A DNA stretch of 46,052 nt from Chloroflexota bacterium (GTDB lineage Bacteria > Chloroflexota > Limnocylindria > QHBO01). The stretch is from contig JACDEL010000012.1 of the NCBI GenBank assembly GCA_013816405.1, positions 1 through 46,052 of the forward strand, written 5' to 3'. The number at the start of each line of letters is the position of its first letter. The stretch's first letter is position 1. Position numbers and translations under genes: made by a program. The notes below the pieces were generated by a model, which was given only the letters and a program-made list of their open reading frames with translations, had not been told where the DNA came from and ran no database searches. This document shows, piece after piece, positions 9,047-17,284 of this stretch.

Positions 9047-9823
9047 CTACCCCTTCGCGGCGTCGTCGATGCCCATGAAGTCCAGCATCCGGCGCCAGGC
9101 ATCGGCCGATGCCTCGGCATGCTCACCGCTGAGCCGGTCGAAGAACGAATGGGGCGCCCCCGGATAGGTGACCGTGGTGTGACGAACACCGGCACGATCC
9201 ATCGCCTCGTCGAAGGCCTGCACTGCATCGGGTCCGATCCCCCGGTCCGCGCCGCCCCAGATTGCCAGCACCGGGGAGGTGAATCTCGGTGCTTCGTCGG
9301 CCGGGGCGGGGAGACCGGCGCTATTCGCACCCACCGGCCATCCGTAGAATCCGATCACCCCCGCGGCATCGATCCCGGATGCCGCCTGCAGGTAGCTGAG
9401 GCGCCCACCGAAGCAGAAGCCGACGGTGTACAGCCGTTCGACCGCTCCGCCCTCCGGCGAGCGCAGGTAGGCAGCGGCCGCTGCGATGTCTGCGTCGAGC
9501 GTCTCGTGGCGAGCCAGCGGCACATGGCTGGCGTAGTCGAAGTCGGCGCCGCGCCGGCCCGTCCCGGCCGTCCGGCTGAAGTAGTCGATCGCGACGGCGT
9601 CGACGCCCGCCTCCGCGAAGCGCAGCGCGAGCTCCTCGAAGAACGGGTGCAGGCCGCGCACGTCCGGCAGGATCACGATCCCCACCCCGCTCGGCGCGCC
9701 GGCGCGGGCGGCATATGCGGCCACCCTGGTGCCGTCGGCGGAGGTCAGCGTCAGCTCGCCGGCATCGAGCGCCACGCCGCCGATCGGCGGAAGCGGCGGT
9801 CGAGCGTCGACGTCGTAGCACAT
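9047..9823 (-). CDS. Dienelactone hydrolase family protein
   Basis: 258 aa alpha/beta hydrolase. Triad: C137 in GFCFGG, D193 in GGADRGI, H225 in PGAPHSFFD, the Cys-Asp-His arrangement of dienelactone hydrolases. The early DVRGLHPFFE segment is also typical. Family members hydrolyse dienelactones in chlorocatechol breakdown, but most genomic paralogues act on unknown esters, and no catechol pathway genes are nearby. Start ATG 9823 lies 5 bp after the rhomboid stop, so the two are cotranscribed. Confidence 0.9.
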   Translation of the reverse strand: MCYDVDARPPLPPIGGVALDAGELTLTSADGTRVAAYAARAGAPSGVGIVILPDVRGLHPFFEELALRFAEAGVDAVAIDYFSRTAGTGRRGADFDYASHVPLARHETLDADIAAAAAYLRSPEGGAVERLYTVGFCFGGRLSYLQAASGIDAAGVIGFYGWPVGANSAGLPAPADEAPRFTSPVLAIWGGADRGIGPDAVQAFDEAMDRAGVRHTTVTYPGAPHSFFDRLSGEHAEASADAWRRMLDFMGIDDAAKG

Positions 9824-9828
9824 GGTCG

Positions 9829-10986
9829 TCAGCCCAGCTGCTGGATCGCCACGTAGGTTCCCAGGACCAGCACCGCCGCGACCAGCAGGTAGGTACTGGC
9901 CCGCAGCGACGGCGAGATGCGTCGAGCGAGAAGCGAGCCGTCGGGCGCCCGCCACATGCCGCCCATGGTCGGCACGTTGGCAGGGGCCAGCAGCAGGCCG
10001 ATCACGCCGCCCACCACCAATCCGCCGACATGGCCGGTCCAGCTGATGTACGGAATGGCGAAGGTGATGATCAGGTTCAGGACGAGCAGCGTGCCGACCC
10101 GAGAGAGCATGGCCCTCGCCTGCGGCCCCAGCAGCAGGTGGCGCCTGCGCGAGACGACGAAGGCCAGGCCGAAGAGACCGAAGATGGCGCCCGACGCGCC
10201 GACCGCCGGGACGTTGGGCGCCAGCAGGATGGTGAGCACGTTCCCGCCCAGTGCGCACAGGAGGTAGATGACGGCGAATTCCACATGCCCGTACATCTGC
10301 TCGATGATCGGCCCGAAGAGCCAGAGCGCATACATGTTGAAGGCGATGTGCAGGATCCCAAGGTGGAGGAACGCCCCGGTGATCAGGCGCCACCACTCCC
10401 CGGCGGCTACGTCAGGCCCGTAGACAGCGCCCGCATTTGTGAGCGGCCCCGACCCACCGGTCAGGGAGAAGCCGGATCCCCCGGCAAGCGCCGCGTCGAC
10501 GACGAAGACCGCGGCGTTGATGGCGATGATCGCCCACGTCACCCAGGCCTGATAGCTGCCGTATGCGCCCCGCGCCCGGTTGAACTGGCGCCGCGAGGCG
10601 AAGTCATGGCCGGTCTCCTTGAGGAGCCAGGCGATGCGATTGGCGATCGCTCCGCGCTCCTCCGACGGGGCCCTCCGGTCGGCCTCCTGGTAGGCGGCGA
10701 CCGCCTCGTCCAGGTGGCCGTCGCGAACTTCCTGCTCGGCTACCTTGCGCCATCCGAGCCATCCCCTTGAGCCGCCCCGCTCGGCTGCGTGCTGCCAGGC
10801 GGCGAGGGCGCCGGGCTCATCGTCGAGGCGGTACCTGGCGTCGCCGATCGCAAGCCAGGCGGCGCTGCCCAGCTCGGCATCGGGATGCCCGGTCAGGGGG
10901 GCGAGGATCTGCACCGCCGCGTCGAGGTCGCCTGCGTCGAGGAGGCGCTGCCCCTCTGCGAGGCGCTGCCGCGGTTCATCGGCCAT
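9829..10986 (-). CDS. Rhomboid intramembrane serine protease with N-terminal TPR-like region
   Basis: 385 aa. Residues 1-130 are soluble helical repeats (TPR-like; alanine-rich pairs such as LDAAVQILAPL and LDEAVAAYQEA). A membrane domain follows with the rhomboid hallmarks: HLGILHIAFN (H208, H213, N217), catalytic S265 in GASGAIFG, and H319 in TGHVGG. About seven membrane segments including an extra C-terminal one. Cleaves substrates within or next to membrane helices; the TPR part may recruit substrate (inference). GATAAT 10 nt before the ATG indicates its own, possibly leaderless, promoter. The hydrolase gene follows. Confidence 0.9.
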   Translation of the reverse strand: MADEPRQRLAEGQRLLDAGDLDAAVQILAPLTGHPDAELGSAAWLAIGDARYRLDDEPGALAAWQHAAERGGSRGWLGWRKVAEQEVRDGHLDEAVAAYQEADRRAPSEERGAIANRIAWLLKETGHDFASRRQFNRARGAYGSYQAWVTWAIIAINAAVFVVDAALAGGSGFSLTGGSGPLTNAGAVYGPDVAAGEWWRLITGAFLHLGILHIAFNMYALWLFGPIIEQMYGHVEFAVIYLLCALGGNVLTILLAPNVPAVGASGAIFGLFGLAFVVSRRRHLLLGPQARAMLSRVGTLLVLNLIITFAIPYISWTGHVGGLVVGGVIGLLLAPANVPTMGGMWRAPDGSLLARRISPSLRASTYLLVAAVLVLGTYVAIQQLG

Positions 10987-10996
10987 GGGTCAGCGC

Positions 10997-11002
10997 ATTA
11001 TC
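10997..11002 (-). promoter_or_regulatory. -10 element of the rhomboid gene
   Basis: GATAAT on the minus strand, 10 nt before the ATG at 10986; no clear -35. Expected start point is within about 3 nt of the start codon. Confidence 0.5.
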
Positions 11003-11075
11003 GTCGGAAACGAAACGACCGCCGAGAGATTGGCACCTCGACGGTCGTCAAGCGCCCCCTTGGCGGGAACGGGCC

Positions 11076-11095
11076 GCCCCGGCGTGAGCCGGGGC
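11076..11095 (-). terminator. Perfect 8-bp GC hairpin after the HTH gene
   Basis: GCCCCGGC (11076-11083), loop GTGA, GCCGGGGC (11088-11095). Lies 20 bp beyond the stop of the minus-strand HTH gene. There is no T-run, so a factor-independent terminator is only possible. Confidence 0.4.
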
Positions 11096-11114
11096 CGGCA
11101 TCTATTGGCGCGAG

Positions 11115-11300
11115 CTACTTCGCGCGGCGGAGGAAGTCGAGCACGTCGTCGTAGCGGAAGCGTCGGTCGCCGCGCTTGCAGACCCGATAGAACGGGATCT
11201 CGCCGCGATCGCCGAGCCGCTTGACGGTGTTGACGTGCAGGTGCAGCAGATCGGCGACCTCGGTCGCCGTGAGCAGCTTCCCTACCTCGGTACTGATCAT
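11115..11300 (-). CDS. Excisionase/MerR-type helix-turn-helix DNA-binding protein
   Basis: 61 aa from ATG 11300; a GTG at 11333 would add 11 residues and cannot be excluded. The whole protein is one HTH_17-type domain: LLTATEVADLLHLHVNTVKR forms the turn, followed by the beta wing (IPFYRVCKRGDRRFRYDDVLDFL) that sets the family. Such single-domain proteins act as excisionases in mobile elements or as stand-alone regulators. No integrase is nearby, so a chromosomal regulator is more likely. TACTAT at 11373-11378 (minus strand) could be its -10. Confidence 0.85.
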   Translation of the reverse strand: MISTEVGKLLTATEVADLLHLHVNTVKRLGDRGEIPFYRVCKRGDRRFRYDDVLDFLRRAK

Positions 11301-11439
11301 CTGAATCGGTTTCCCAGTGCTGTTGAAGCACACGTGGACCGTTGAGGTGCGGAGCGCGCGGCTTCTGGCCGGATAGTAAGGTTGGGGTGGGCTGGGGAGC
11401 CCCGGTACTTTCGATCCGCTGACAGGGGTACTTCCGCGA

Positions 11440-11826
11440 ATGCCCGTCTACGAGCGACACGTCTTCGTGTGCACGCGCGGCGAGTGGTGCCCCTCGGTCG
11501 ACGGCGATGGCCTGGGCGTCCATGCCGCCCTCAAATCCGCCGTCCGCAGCACGGACCTGGGCGGGCGCGTGCGCGTCAACCACTCGGGCTGTTTCAGCCA
11601 GTGCGGCAATGGACCGATGGTCGTCGTCTATCCCGACGGCGTCTGGTACGCGGCGGTCACGCCGGCAGACGCGGCCGAGATCGTCGAGAGCCACCTGCTC
11701 GCCGGCCGGCCCGTCGAGCGCCTGCGCTACGACCCGCCCGAGTTCGGCTCGCACCAGCTCGAGCGCGAAGCCGATGGCCGGCCGATCGGTCGAACCGCCC
11801 CCTGGCCGGCGCGCGGCGAAGGCTGA
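11440..11826 (+). CDS. Thioredoxin-fold (2Fe-2S) ferredoxin
   Basis: 128 aa. Four cysteines spaced as in the NuoE-like/Shethna-type ferredoxins: C11 and C17 near the N-terminus, C51 and C55 in HSGCFSQCGNGP. Between them is a thioredoxin-like fold, followed by GPMVVVYPDGVWYAAVTP typical of the family. Carries one electron on a 2Fe-2S cluster in the cytoplasm. The redox partner is unknown. The downstream GT2 gene starts 7 bp after the stop, an odd but close pairing. No Shine-Dalgarno before the ATG; TACTTC ends 5 nt upstream. Confidence 0.88.
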   Translation: MPVYERHVFVCTRGEWCPSVDGDGLGVHAALKSAVRSTDLGGRVRVNHSGCFSQCGNGPMVVVYPDGVWYAAVTPADAAEIVESHLLAGRPVERLRYDPPEFGSHQLEREADGRPIGRTAPWPARGEG

Positions 11827-11833
11827 CCGCCTC

Positions 11834-12754
11834 GTGACGGAGGAGCTGCCGACCGAGGTGGCGCAGCTGCTCCAGCAACGCGCGGCAGCCCGTGCCGCTC
11901 GCGACTGGGTGGCCGCCGATGCACTCCGCGATCAGATCCGCAGCCTGGGCTGGGACACCGTTGACACGTCAGAGGGTTCCGCGGCCCGCCCGGCCGCTCC
12001 AGCGCCCACCCTTGACCTGCCGAGCCTGCTCGACCAGCCGGCCGGCCTGGACGCTTCCATCGTGGTCACGGTGGATGACCATCCGGACGACCTGCTGCGG
12101 CTGCTGCGCGGCCTGGCGGTGCGTCCTCCGAAGGTCGCCTGGGAGCTGCTCGTGGTGGCGAACGCCCCGGCGGAAGACCTCGAGCCGCTGCTCTTCGAGG
12201 CGTGGCCGGGCGATGGATCGCTGCCAGCACCGACCCTCCTGCCCATGCCCGTTCGCCTCGGCTGGGCCGATGCCGTCAACCTTGGGCTGCGACACAGCCG
12301 AGGGGGTGTCGCCATCCTGCTCGACACCTCATTGGAGCCGGTCGGCGAGATCATCGGTCCGCTCCTCGCCGCACTCGAGGATCCCGCAGTCGGGATCGCC
12401 GGCGGCTGGGGCGTGACGAGCGGCGATGGCCGTGACTTCGTCGATGCCTCGCCGGGCCTCGTCGACGCCATCGAGGCCTACTGCCTCGCCGTCCGACGCG
12501 AGGCGCTCCGATCAGTGGGCGGCTTCGACCCGCACTTCCGCTTTTACCGGCATGCCGATCTCGACTTCTCCTTCGCGGTCCGCGACGCGGGCTGGAAGGC
12601 GCTCCGCACGGATCCGCTGTCGTTCGTGCGCCACGTGCACCGCGGCTGGGAGGCTTACCCACCCGACGAGCGCGATCGGCTCAGCAAGCGCAACTTCTAC
12701 CGGTTCCTCAAGCGCTGGCGAGACCGCCCGGACCTCCTGTCGGGTGGCGTCTAG
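11834..12754 (+). CDS. GT2-like glycosyltransferase with N-terminal CysRS-tail-like domain
   Basis: 306 aa from GTG 11834. Residues about 11-48 (QQRAAARAARDWVAADALR onward to DTVDT) match the C-terminal tail region of cysteinyl-tRNA synthetases, where ARxxKDFxxADxIRD and a final DT are standard. The rest is a GT-A glycosyltransferase: VVTVDDHPDDLLRLLRGL start, a weak DXD position (LLDTS), and the acceptor region GGFDPHFRFYRHADLDFSF. The metal-binding aspartates look eroded, so catalysis is uncertain. Stop overlaps that of the convergent cupin in a shared CTAG. Similar to rhamnosyl-type GT2 proteins; acceptor unknown. Confidence 0.8.
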   Translation: MTEELPTEVAQLLQQRAAARAARDWVAADALRDQIRSLGWDTVDTSEGSAARPAAPAPTLDLPSLLDQPAGLDASIVVTVDDHPDDLLRLLRGLAVRPPKVAWELLVVANAPAEDLEPLLFEAWPGDGSLPAPTLLPMPVRLGWADAVNLGLRHSRGGVAILLDTSLEPVGEIIGPLLAALEDPAVGIAGGWGVTSGDGRDFVDASPGLVDAIEAYCLAVRREALRSVGGFDPHFRFYRHADLDFSFAVRDAGWKALRTDPLSFVRHVHRGWEAYPPDERDRLSKRNFYRFLKRWRDRPDLLSGGV

Positions 12755-13077
12755 CGATATCCCTCCAGGCAAGTGCAGCCCTGCGCTCCCACGATCGCGG
12801 AGTGGGGCGTCCCGGGCGGGAGGATGAACCCGTCGCCTGGCTGCAGGTCGACGGCCACCGCATCGGCTCCGACCAGGAAGGTGATCGAGCCCGCCGCGCA
12901 GACCAGCAGCTTGGTGTAGTCGTGGCTGTGCACGCCGTACCGGTCGCCCGGACCGTTCGACCAGGCGTGGGGCTCCACCCCGGCGTCGCGAAGGCGTTTC
13001 GCCGCGCTGGCGGCATCGGGCACGTCCTCGCGATCCCAGGGCAGGTTGATGCCCGGTGCCGGGAGAGATCGGTCCAT
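12751..13077 (-). CDS. Small cupin-domain protein
   Basis: 108 aa single-domain cupin. Motif 1 HSHDYTKLLVCAAGSITFLV supplies HxH and a later position occupied by Lys; motif 2 PGDGFILPPGTPHSA supplies the last His. The usual Glu of motif 1 is not obvious, so metal binding may be altered. Last gene of the polyamine transport operon, 8 bp after potC. May sense or modify a small ligand linked to transport (inference). Overlaps the convergent GT2 stop by 4 bp. Confidence 0.82.
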   Translation of the reverse strand: MDRSLPAPGINLPWDREDVPDAASAAKRLRDAGVEPHAWSNGPGDRYGVHSHDYTKLLVCAAGSITFLVGADAVAVDLQPGDGFILPPGTPHSAIVGAQGCTCLEGYR

Positions 13078-13085
13078 GCGTCCGG

Positions 13086-13886
13086 TCAGCGCGTGACCCC
13101 CGCCGTCTCGCCGGCGATGCGCTGGGCCAGGTAGACCGGGATCACCGACAGCAGGAGCAGGACCAGGGCCACAACATTCACGACCGGGAGCTCGGTTGGC
13201 CGCTGGATCGAAGCGAAGATCCAGATCGGGATCGTCTGCGTGCCCGCCCCCGCGGTGAAGAGCGTGACGATGATCTCGTCGAACGAGAGGGCGAACGACA
13301 GGAGCCCTCCCGACAGCAATGCGGTGCCCATGCCGGGCAGGGTGATGTGGCGGAAGGTCATCCAGCTGTCCGCTCCGAGATCGGCCGATGCCTCCTCGGG
13401 GGTCCGCGGCAGGCGGCGCAGCCTTGCGACCACGTTGTTGTAGGCGATGACCACGCAGAAGGTGGCGTGACCGATGATGATCGTCATCAGCCCGAAGTTC
13501 AGCCCCATCGTCTTGAAGGTGGTCTGCAGCGCGATGCCGGTGATCACGCCGGGCAGGGCGATGGGCAGGACCAGCGCAAAGGCGATCGTGTCGCGGCCGA
13601 AGAACGCGAAGCGCTGCACCGCCAGCGATGCGAGCGTGCCGAGGACGAGGGCGATGGCCGTCGCCGCCGACCCCGCGATGATCGAGTTCAGGAACGCGGC
13701 CCGGACGGCGGGGTTGGCTGCGGCCTCGCCGAACCAGTGCAGCGTCAGACCTGGCGGCGGCCAGGCGAGCGCCCGCGATTCGTTGAAGGCGTACACGGCC
13801 AGGATCACGAGCGGCAGGTACAGGAAGCCCAGCACGAGCCAGGTGCCGACCCGCAGGAGCACGCGGACGAAGGGCGACTCGGTCAC
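13086..13886 (-). CDS. potC: Spermidine/putrescine ABC transporter permease PotC
   Basis: 266 aa, six membrane segments, family length. The EAA coupling loop SADLGADSWMTFRHITLPGM is at about residues 169-188. The N-terminal YLPLVILAVYAFNESRALAW is characteristic of PotC-type permeases. Overlaps potB by 4 bp (ATGA), so the two are translationally coupled. Part of potA-potD-potB-potC. Confidence 0.92.
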   Translation of the reverse strand: MTESPFVRVLLRVGTWLVLGFLYLPLVILAVYAFNESRALAWPPPGLTLHWFGEAAANPAVRAAFLNSIIAGSAATAIALVLGTLASLAVQRFAFFGRDTIAFALVLPIALPGVITGIALQTTFKTMGLNFGLMTIIIGHATFCVVIAYNNVVARLRRLPRTPEEASADLGADSWMTFRHITLPGMGTALLSGGLLSFALSFDEIIVTLFTAGAGTQTIPIWIFASIQRPTELPVVNVVALVLLLLSVIPVYLAQRIAGETAGVTR

Positions 13887-14794
13887 AGCGACTCGAAGGC
13901 TCCGAGCCGCCTGGCGACGAACAGGTAGACGAGCATGATCACGATCGGGAATAGGGAGTAGGCCGCAGCGACCGGCAGGTTGCCAAGGGCGGAGTTGTCG
14001 TAGATCAGGTTGCCGATGAACTTCGCGTCTGCAACCAGGTCGGGGACGATGTAGTCACCCAGGCTGAGCGAGAAGGTGAAGATCGAGCCGGCCACCACCG
14101 CGGGGAACGCGAGCGGCAGGATCACCCGCCGAAACGTCGTTCCGGCCTTTGCGCCGAGGTCGGCCGAGGCCTCGAGCAAGGAATCGGGGATCCGCTCCAG
14201 CCCGGCATAGATCGGCAGGATCATGTAGGGCAGCCACAGGTAGCTGAGCACGAGCCAGGCGTTCGGCAGCTCGTCGAGCCCGGGGCCGGGAATGCCGAAC
14301 GGGCTGAGGACCCAGGAGAGGAACCCGTTTCCCTGCAGGATCGTTCGCCATGCGAAGGTCTTCACCAGGTAGGCCGCCCAGAGCGGCAGCAGCACCGCCA
14401 CGACCAGGGCGCCCCTCCGGCGCGGCGAGGCGATCCGGGCCATGTAGTACGCGATGGGGAAGGCCAGCAGAGCGTCGGTGATCGTGACCAGCACCGCGAT
14501 CAGGACCGTTCTTCCGGCGACGATGGCGTAGACCGGCTTGGTCAGGATGTCGGCGAATGCCTTCAGCGTCCAATCGAACGGGGCCACTTTGCCGGTGAAA
14601 GCGTCCTTGGCCCAGAACGCGTTCAGCAGCAGGATCACCAGCGAGCCGAGGTAGACCAGCCCGATCCAGAGCAGCGGTGCCGCGAGCAGCAGCCAAAGTT
14701 GCGCGCGTCGTCGCGGATAGAGCCAGCGGGCGAACCGCCGCCCGCGACTCTCGGTCTGCTCGTCGGGTTCGCCGGCCATGCCCGGAGCTGTCAT
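13883..14794 (-). CDS. potB: Spermidine/putrescine ABC transporter permease PotB
   Basis: 303 aa integral permease with a longer N-terminal cytoplasmic part (acidic, arginine-rich) before the first membrane segment (LLLAAPLLWIGLVYLGSLVI). The EAA loop EASADLGAKAGTTFRRVILP precedes the last segments. Forms the channel with PotC. Separated from the potD stop by 90 bp that contain GC-rich inverted repeats, the only real gap in the operon. Confidence 0.92.
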   Translation of the reverse strand: MTAPGMAGEPDEQTESRGRRFARWLYPRRRAQLWLLLAAPLLWIGLVYLGSLVILLLNAFWAKDAFTGKVAPFDWTLKAFADILTKPVYAIVAGRTVLIAVLVTITDALLAFPIAYYMARIASPRRRGALVVAVLLPLWAAYLVKTFAWRTILQGNGFLSWVLSPFGIPGPGLDELPNAWLVLSYLWLPYMILPIYAGLERIPDSLLEASADLGAKAGTTFRRVILPLAFPAVVAGSIFTFSLSLGDYIVPDLVADAKFIGNLIYDNSALGNLPVAAAYSLFPIVIMLVYLFVARRLGAFESL

Positions 14795-14884
14795 CGAGCC
14801 TCCGCGCTCACCTCGTGATCATGAGGCTCCCGGGGGCGGACCTCCCGGGGAGACAGACTCAGCCAGTACAACAAATCGCTTGGC
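14795..14884 (-). other. Intercistronic gap with inverted repeats
   Basis: Between potD and potB. Holds CCTC-GTGATCAT-GAGG and two GC-rich arms built on CCCGGG that can pair. Such hairpins often stabilise the upstream (binding-protein) part of an operon mRNA; that role is inferred. Confidence 0.35.
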
Positions 14885-16057
14885 TCAGGTACCCCGCAGC
14901 GTGCTCCAGGCCTCGATCCAGGCATCCTGGTCCTTGCATGCCGTCGCGTCGTCCGCGTCGGCGCAGGTGGCCTGCGGGGTGGTCCAGTACCAGATCTTGT
15001 CCCAGTACGCTTCGTCGCTGGCGTGCTGATCCTTGCAATGGCCCGCGGCAATCGCCTCGGCCGCGTCGCACGCCTTCTGCGTGACGGCCGCCTCTCCGAA
15101 CCACACGGTCGCCTGCGCATTCGCATCGGCCGAGATGATGTGGTTCATCCACCGGTACATGCAGTTGGGATGAGCCGCGTCCTTGGCGATCATCCAGGTG
15201 TCGGACCAGCCGGTTGAGCCCTCAGTCGGGAGAACCGCCTCGACCGGCGCCGGCGGGTCCTCGGCCTTCAGCAGGTTGACCTGGTACGGCCAGGTCGTCC
15301 CGATGACCGTGTCGCCTGATTCGAACGACTGCACCTGGTCGGTCAGCAGGCCCCAGTACACTGCGCCGTTGTCGCGCTGCTTCTCCAGCAGGGCAATGGC
15401 TGCCGCGAACTGCTCGTCGTTGAGCTGGTACGGATTGGTGATCCCCAGGTCGGGGTTCTTCTGCATGAGGTGCAGGGCCGCATCGGCGATGTAGATGGAG
15501 GAGTCATAGACGCTGATCTTGCCGGCGTAATCGGCGCCACCCTCGAAGATCGGGTCCCAGGTGGTGGGCGCGGTGGTCACGACGTCGGTGTTCCACATCA
15601 GCAGGTTCGGTCCGCGTCCATGCGGCACGCCGTACGGGACTCCCTCCTTCGAGTTGAAGTCCTTGAGCTTGAGGCCGTCGAAGACGTCCGCGTAGTTCGG
15701 GATCAGGTCGACGTTGACGGGGACCACGTCGCCCGCCGCCATCAGCCGGATCGTGGCGTCGCCGGAGAACGAGCCGCCGTCGTACTGGCCGCTCTGGAGC
15801 AGCTGGACGCCGTTGGCGGAGTCGCTCATCGGCGTGGAATTGACCTTGCAGCCGGTATCGGCCTCGAAGCCGGTCACCCAGTCGTAGGCCTTGTCGACGT
15901 CGCCGCGCTCGGCGTACCCATCCCAGATGATCAGGTTGAGTTCTTTCTCATTGTCCCCCAGTGAGGTCGGGGCTCCGCTCGGCACCGACGAGCCACAGGC
16001 TGCCATGACGATGCTGATGGTCACCAGGGCTGCCGGAATCGAAAGTCTCCGCATCAA
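14885..16057 (-). CDS. potD: Spermidine/putrescine-binding lipoprotein (PotD/PotF family)
   Basis: 390 aa. Signal ends in lipobox VMAAC with C21. The mature protein begins with the class pattern [10 protein letters not shown] and continues as a type 2 periplasmic-binding fold (SBP_bac_8 class), with the late [24 protein letters not shown] segment common in polyamine binders. Overlaps potA by 4 bp. Delivers polyamine to PotB/PotC; GABA or another amine is an alternative ligand. Several Asp and Trp positions likely contact the amines, but I cannot place each. Confidence 0.9.
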   Translation of the reverse strand: MMRRLSIPAALVTISIVMAACGSSVPSGAPTSLGDNEKELNLIIWDGYAERGDVDKAYDWVTGFEADTGCKVNSTPMSDSANGVQLLQSGQYDGGSFSGDATIRLMAAGDVVPVNVDLIPNYADVFDGLKLKDFNSKEGVPYGVPHGRGPNLLMWNTDVVTTAPTTWDPIFEGGADYAGKISVYDSSIYIADAALHLMQKNPDLGITNPYQLNDEQFAAAIALLEKQRDNGAVYWGLLTDQVQSFESGDTVIGTTWPYQVNLLKAEDPPAPVEAVLPTEGSTGWSDTWMIAKDAAHPNCMYRWMNHIISADANAQATVWFGEAAVTQKACDAAEAIAAGHCKDQHASDEAYWDKIWYWTTPQATCADADDATACKDQDAWIEAWSTLRGT

Positions 16058-17175
16058 GTCTCCGCTCCCTCTGCTTCCCCCGATGTGGTGGTGCCGCCCT
16101 TCAGGGCCAGAACGTGCTGGCGCTGCCAGATGAGCCGGACGACCCGACCCTGGGCGGCAAGCGCCTCCATCGAGGACGCCTGCAGGTTCTGCTGGGTCAC
16201 GATCAGCTCGCCACCGGCGTCCAGGGCGACGATATAGCGCGTATCGGCGCCAAGGTACACCACTTCCCTGATCCGCCCAAGGGCGGAATGCTCATCCGTG
16301 GCGACCGAATCTTCAGGTGCACCGATGCGGATCTTCTCCGGTCGGACAGTGAAGGTGCCGTCCATTCCCAGGATGTCTCTCGCCGCGGCGGCGGAGAGCA
16401 GGTTCGAGGTTCCGACGAAGCTGGCCACGAAGGTCGTCAGCGGGTGCTCGTATACGTCTGCCGGCGTCCCCACCTGCTCGATCAGCCCTCGGTTGAAGAC
16501 GGCGATCCGATCGCTCATGACCAACGCCTCATCCTGGTCGTGCGTGACGTAGATGAAGGTGATGCCGACCTGGCCCTGAATCTCCTTAAGCTCGATCTGC
16601 ATCTCCTCGCGGAGCTTCAGGTCGAGGGCGCCCAACGGCTCGTCCAGCAGCAGCACGCGCGGCCGGTTGACGAGGGCGCGGGCCAGCGCCACCCGCTGCC
16701 GCTGGCCGCCCGAAAGCTGGGCCGGCCGGCGCTTCTCATAGCCCTCCAGCTGCACCATGCGCAGCGCGTCGTCTGTCCTGGAGGCGAGCTCGGCGGCGGG
16801 CGTCCTGCGTACCATCAGCCCGTAAGCGACGTTCTGGCCCACCGTCATGTGCGGGAAGAGCGCGTAGTCCTGGAAGACGGTGTTCACGTCGCGATCGAAC
16901 GGCGGGACGCCGGTCACATCCTTCCCGTGGAGCAGGATGCGCCCCTCGGTCGGCGTCTCGAACCCGGCGATCATGCGCAGGGTAGTCGTCTTGCCGGATC
17001 CCGACGGCCCGAGCATGGAGAAGAACTCCCCATCGCGGATCTCGAGGTCGACGCCGGAGACCGCGTCCACCTCGCCGAACCGCTTGACGAGGTGCTCGAG
17101 CGTGACCGCAGGAGCGCGCCGCGCCGGATCGGAGTCGGGTTGACCTGCGAGCGGTGTGCCGGGGGGTGCGGTCAT
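16054..17175 (-). CDS. potA: Spermidine/putrescine ABC transporter ATPase PotA
   Basis: 373 aa from ATG 17175, the normal PotA length; a longer frame upstream is non-coding. Walker [10 protein letters not shown] at 56-64 (K62), Q-loop in [10 protein letters not shown], signature LSGGQRQR, Walker B LLLDEP, switch histidine in [10 protein letters not shown]. The C-terminal third is the TOBE regulatory region ([11 protein letters not shown] and [13 protein letters not shown]). First gene of potA-potD-potB-potC-cupin, with a consensus TTGACA upstream. Confidence 0.94.
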   Translation of the reverse strand: MTAPPGTPLAGQPDSDPARRAPAVTLEHLVKRFGEVDAVSGVDLEIRDGEFFSMLGPSGSGKTTTLRMIAGFETPTEGRILLHGKDVTGVPPFDRDVNTVFQDYALFPHMTVGQNVAYGLMVRRTPAAELASRTDDALRMVQLEGYEKRRPAQLSGGQRQRVALARALVNRPRVLLLDEPLGALDLKLREEMQIELKEIQGQVGITFIYVTHDQDEALVMSDRIAVFNRGLIEQVGTPADVYEHPLTTFVASFVGTSNLLSAAAARDILGMDGTFTVRPEKIRIGAPEDSVATDEHSALGRIREVVYLGADTRYIVALDAGGELIVTQQNLQASSMEALAAQGRVVRLIWQRQHVLALKGGTTTSGEAEGAET

Positions 17176-17190
17176 CGGTTGGATTGGCGC

Positions 17191-17220
17191 ACTTTGGCGG
17201 TCCCGCCGGTCGCGTGTCAA
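17191..17220 (-). promoter_or_regulatory. Promoter of the potA operon
   Basis: Minus strand: consensus TTGACA (17220-17215), 18-nt spacer, weak -10 CAAAGT (17196-17191). Start codon 15 nt later. Divergent from the EamA gene. Confidence 0.5.
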
Positions 17221-17272
17221 GCACTCTGGGAGACGGCTGATACATTCCGCGTCGACCGATTCGGACCGAATC

Positions 17273-17280
17273 AGGAGGTG
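17273..17280 (+). promoter_or_regulatory. Strong Shine-Dalgarno that decides the EamA start
   Basis: AGGAGGTG sits immediately before codons CTG (17282) and ATC (17285). Only ATC has normal spacing; the nearest GTG (17309) is 28 nt away. A -10-like TACATT is at 17241-17246. Confidence 0.5.
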
Positions 17281-17284
17281 TCTG

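Noticed and set aside
13056-13928. 290-codon plus-strand frame opposite potC
   Set aside because: Shadow of a clear permease gene; no ribosome site or domain.
15713-15728. Third copy of the GACGTTGACGG repeat
   Set aside because: Only about 11-13 bases match and it is inside potD coding sequence; chance.
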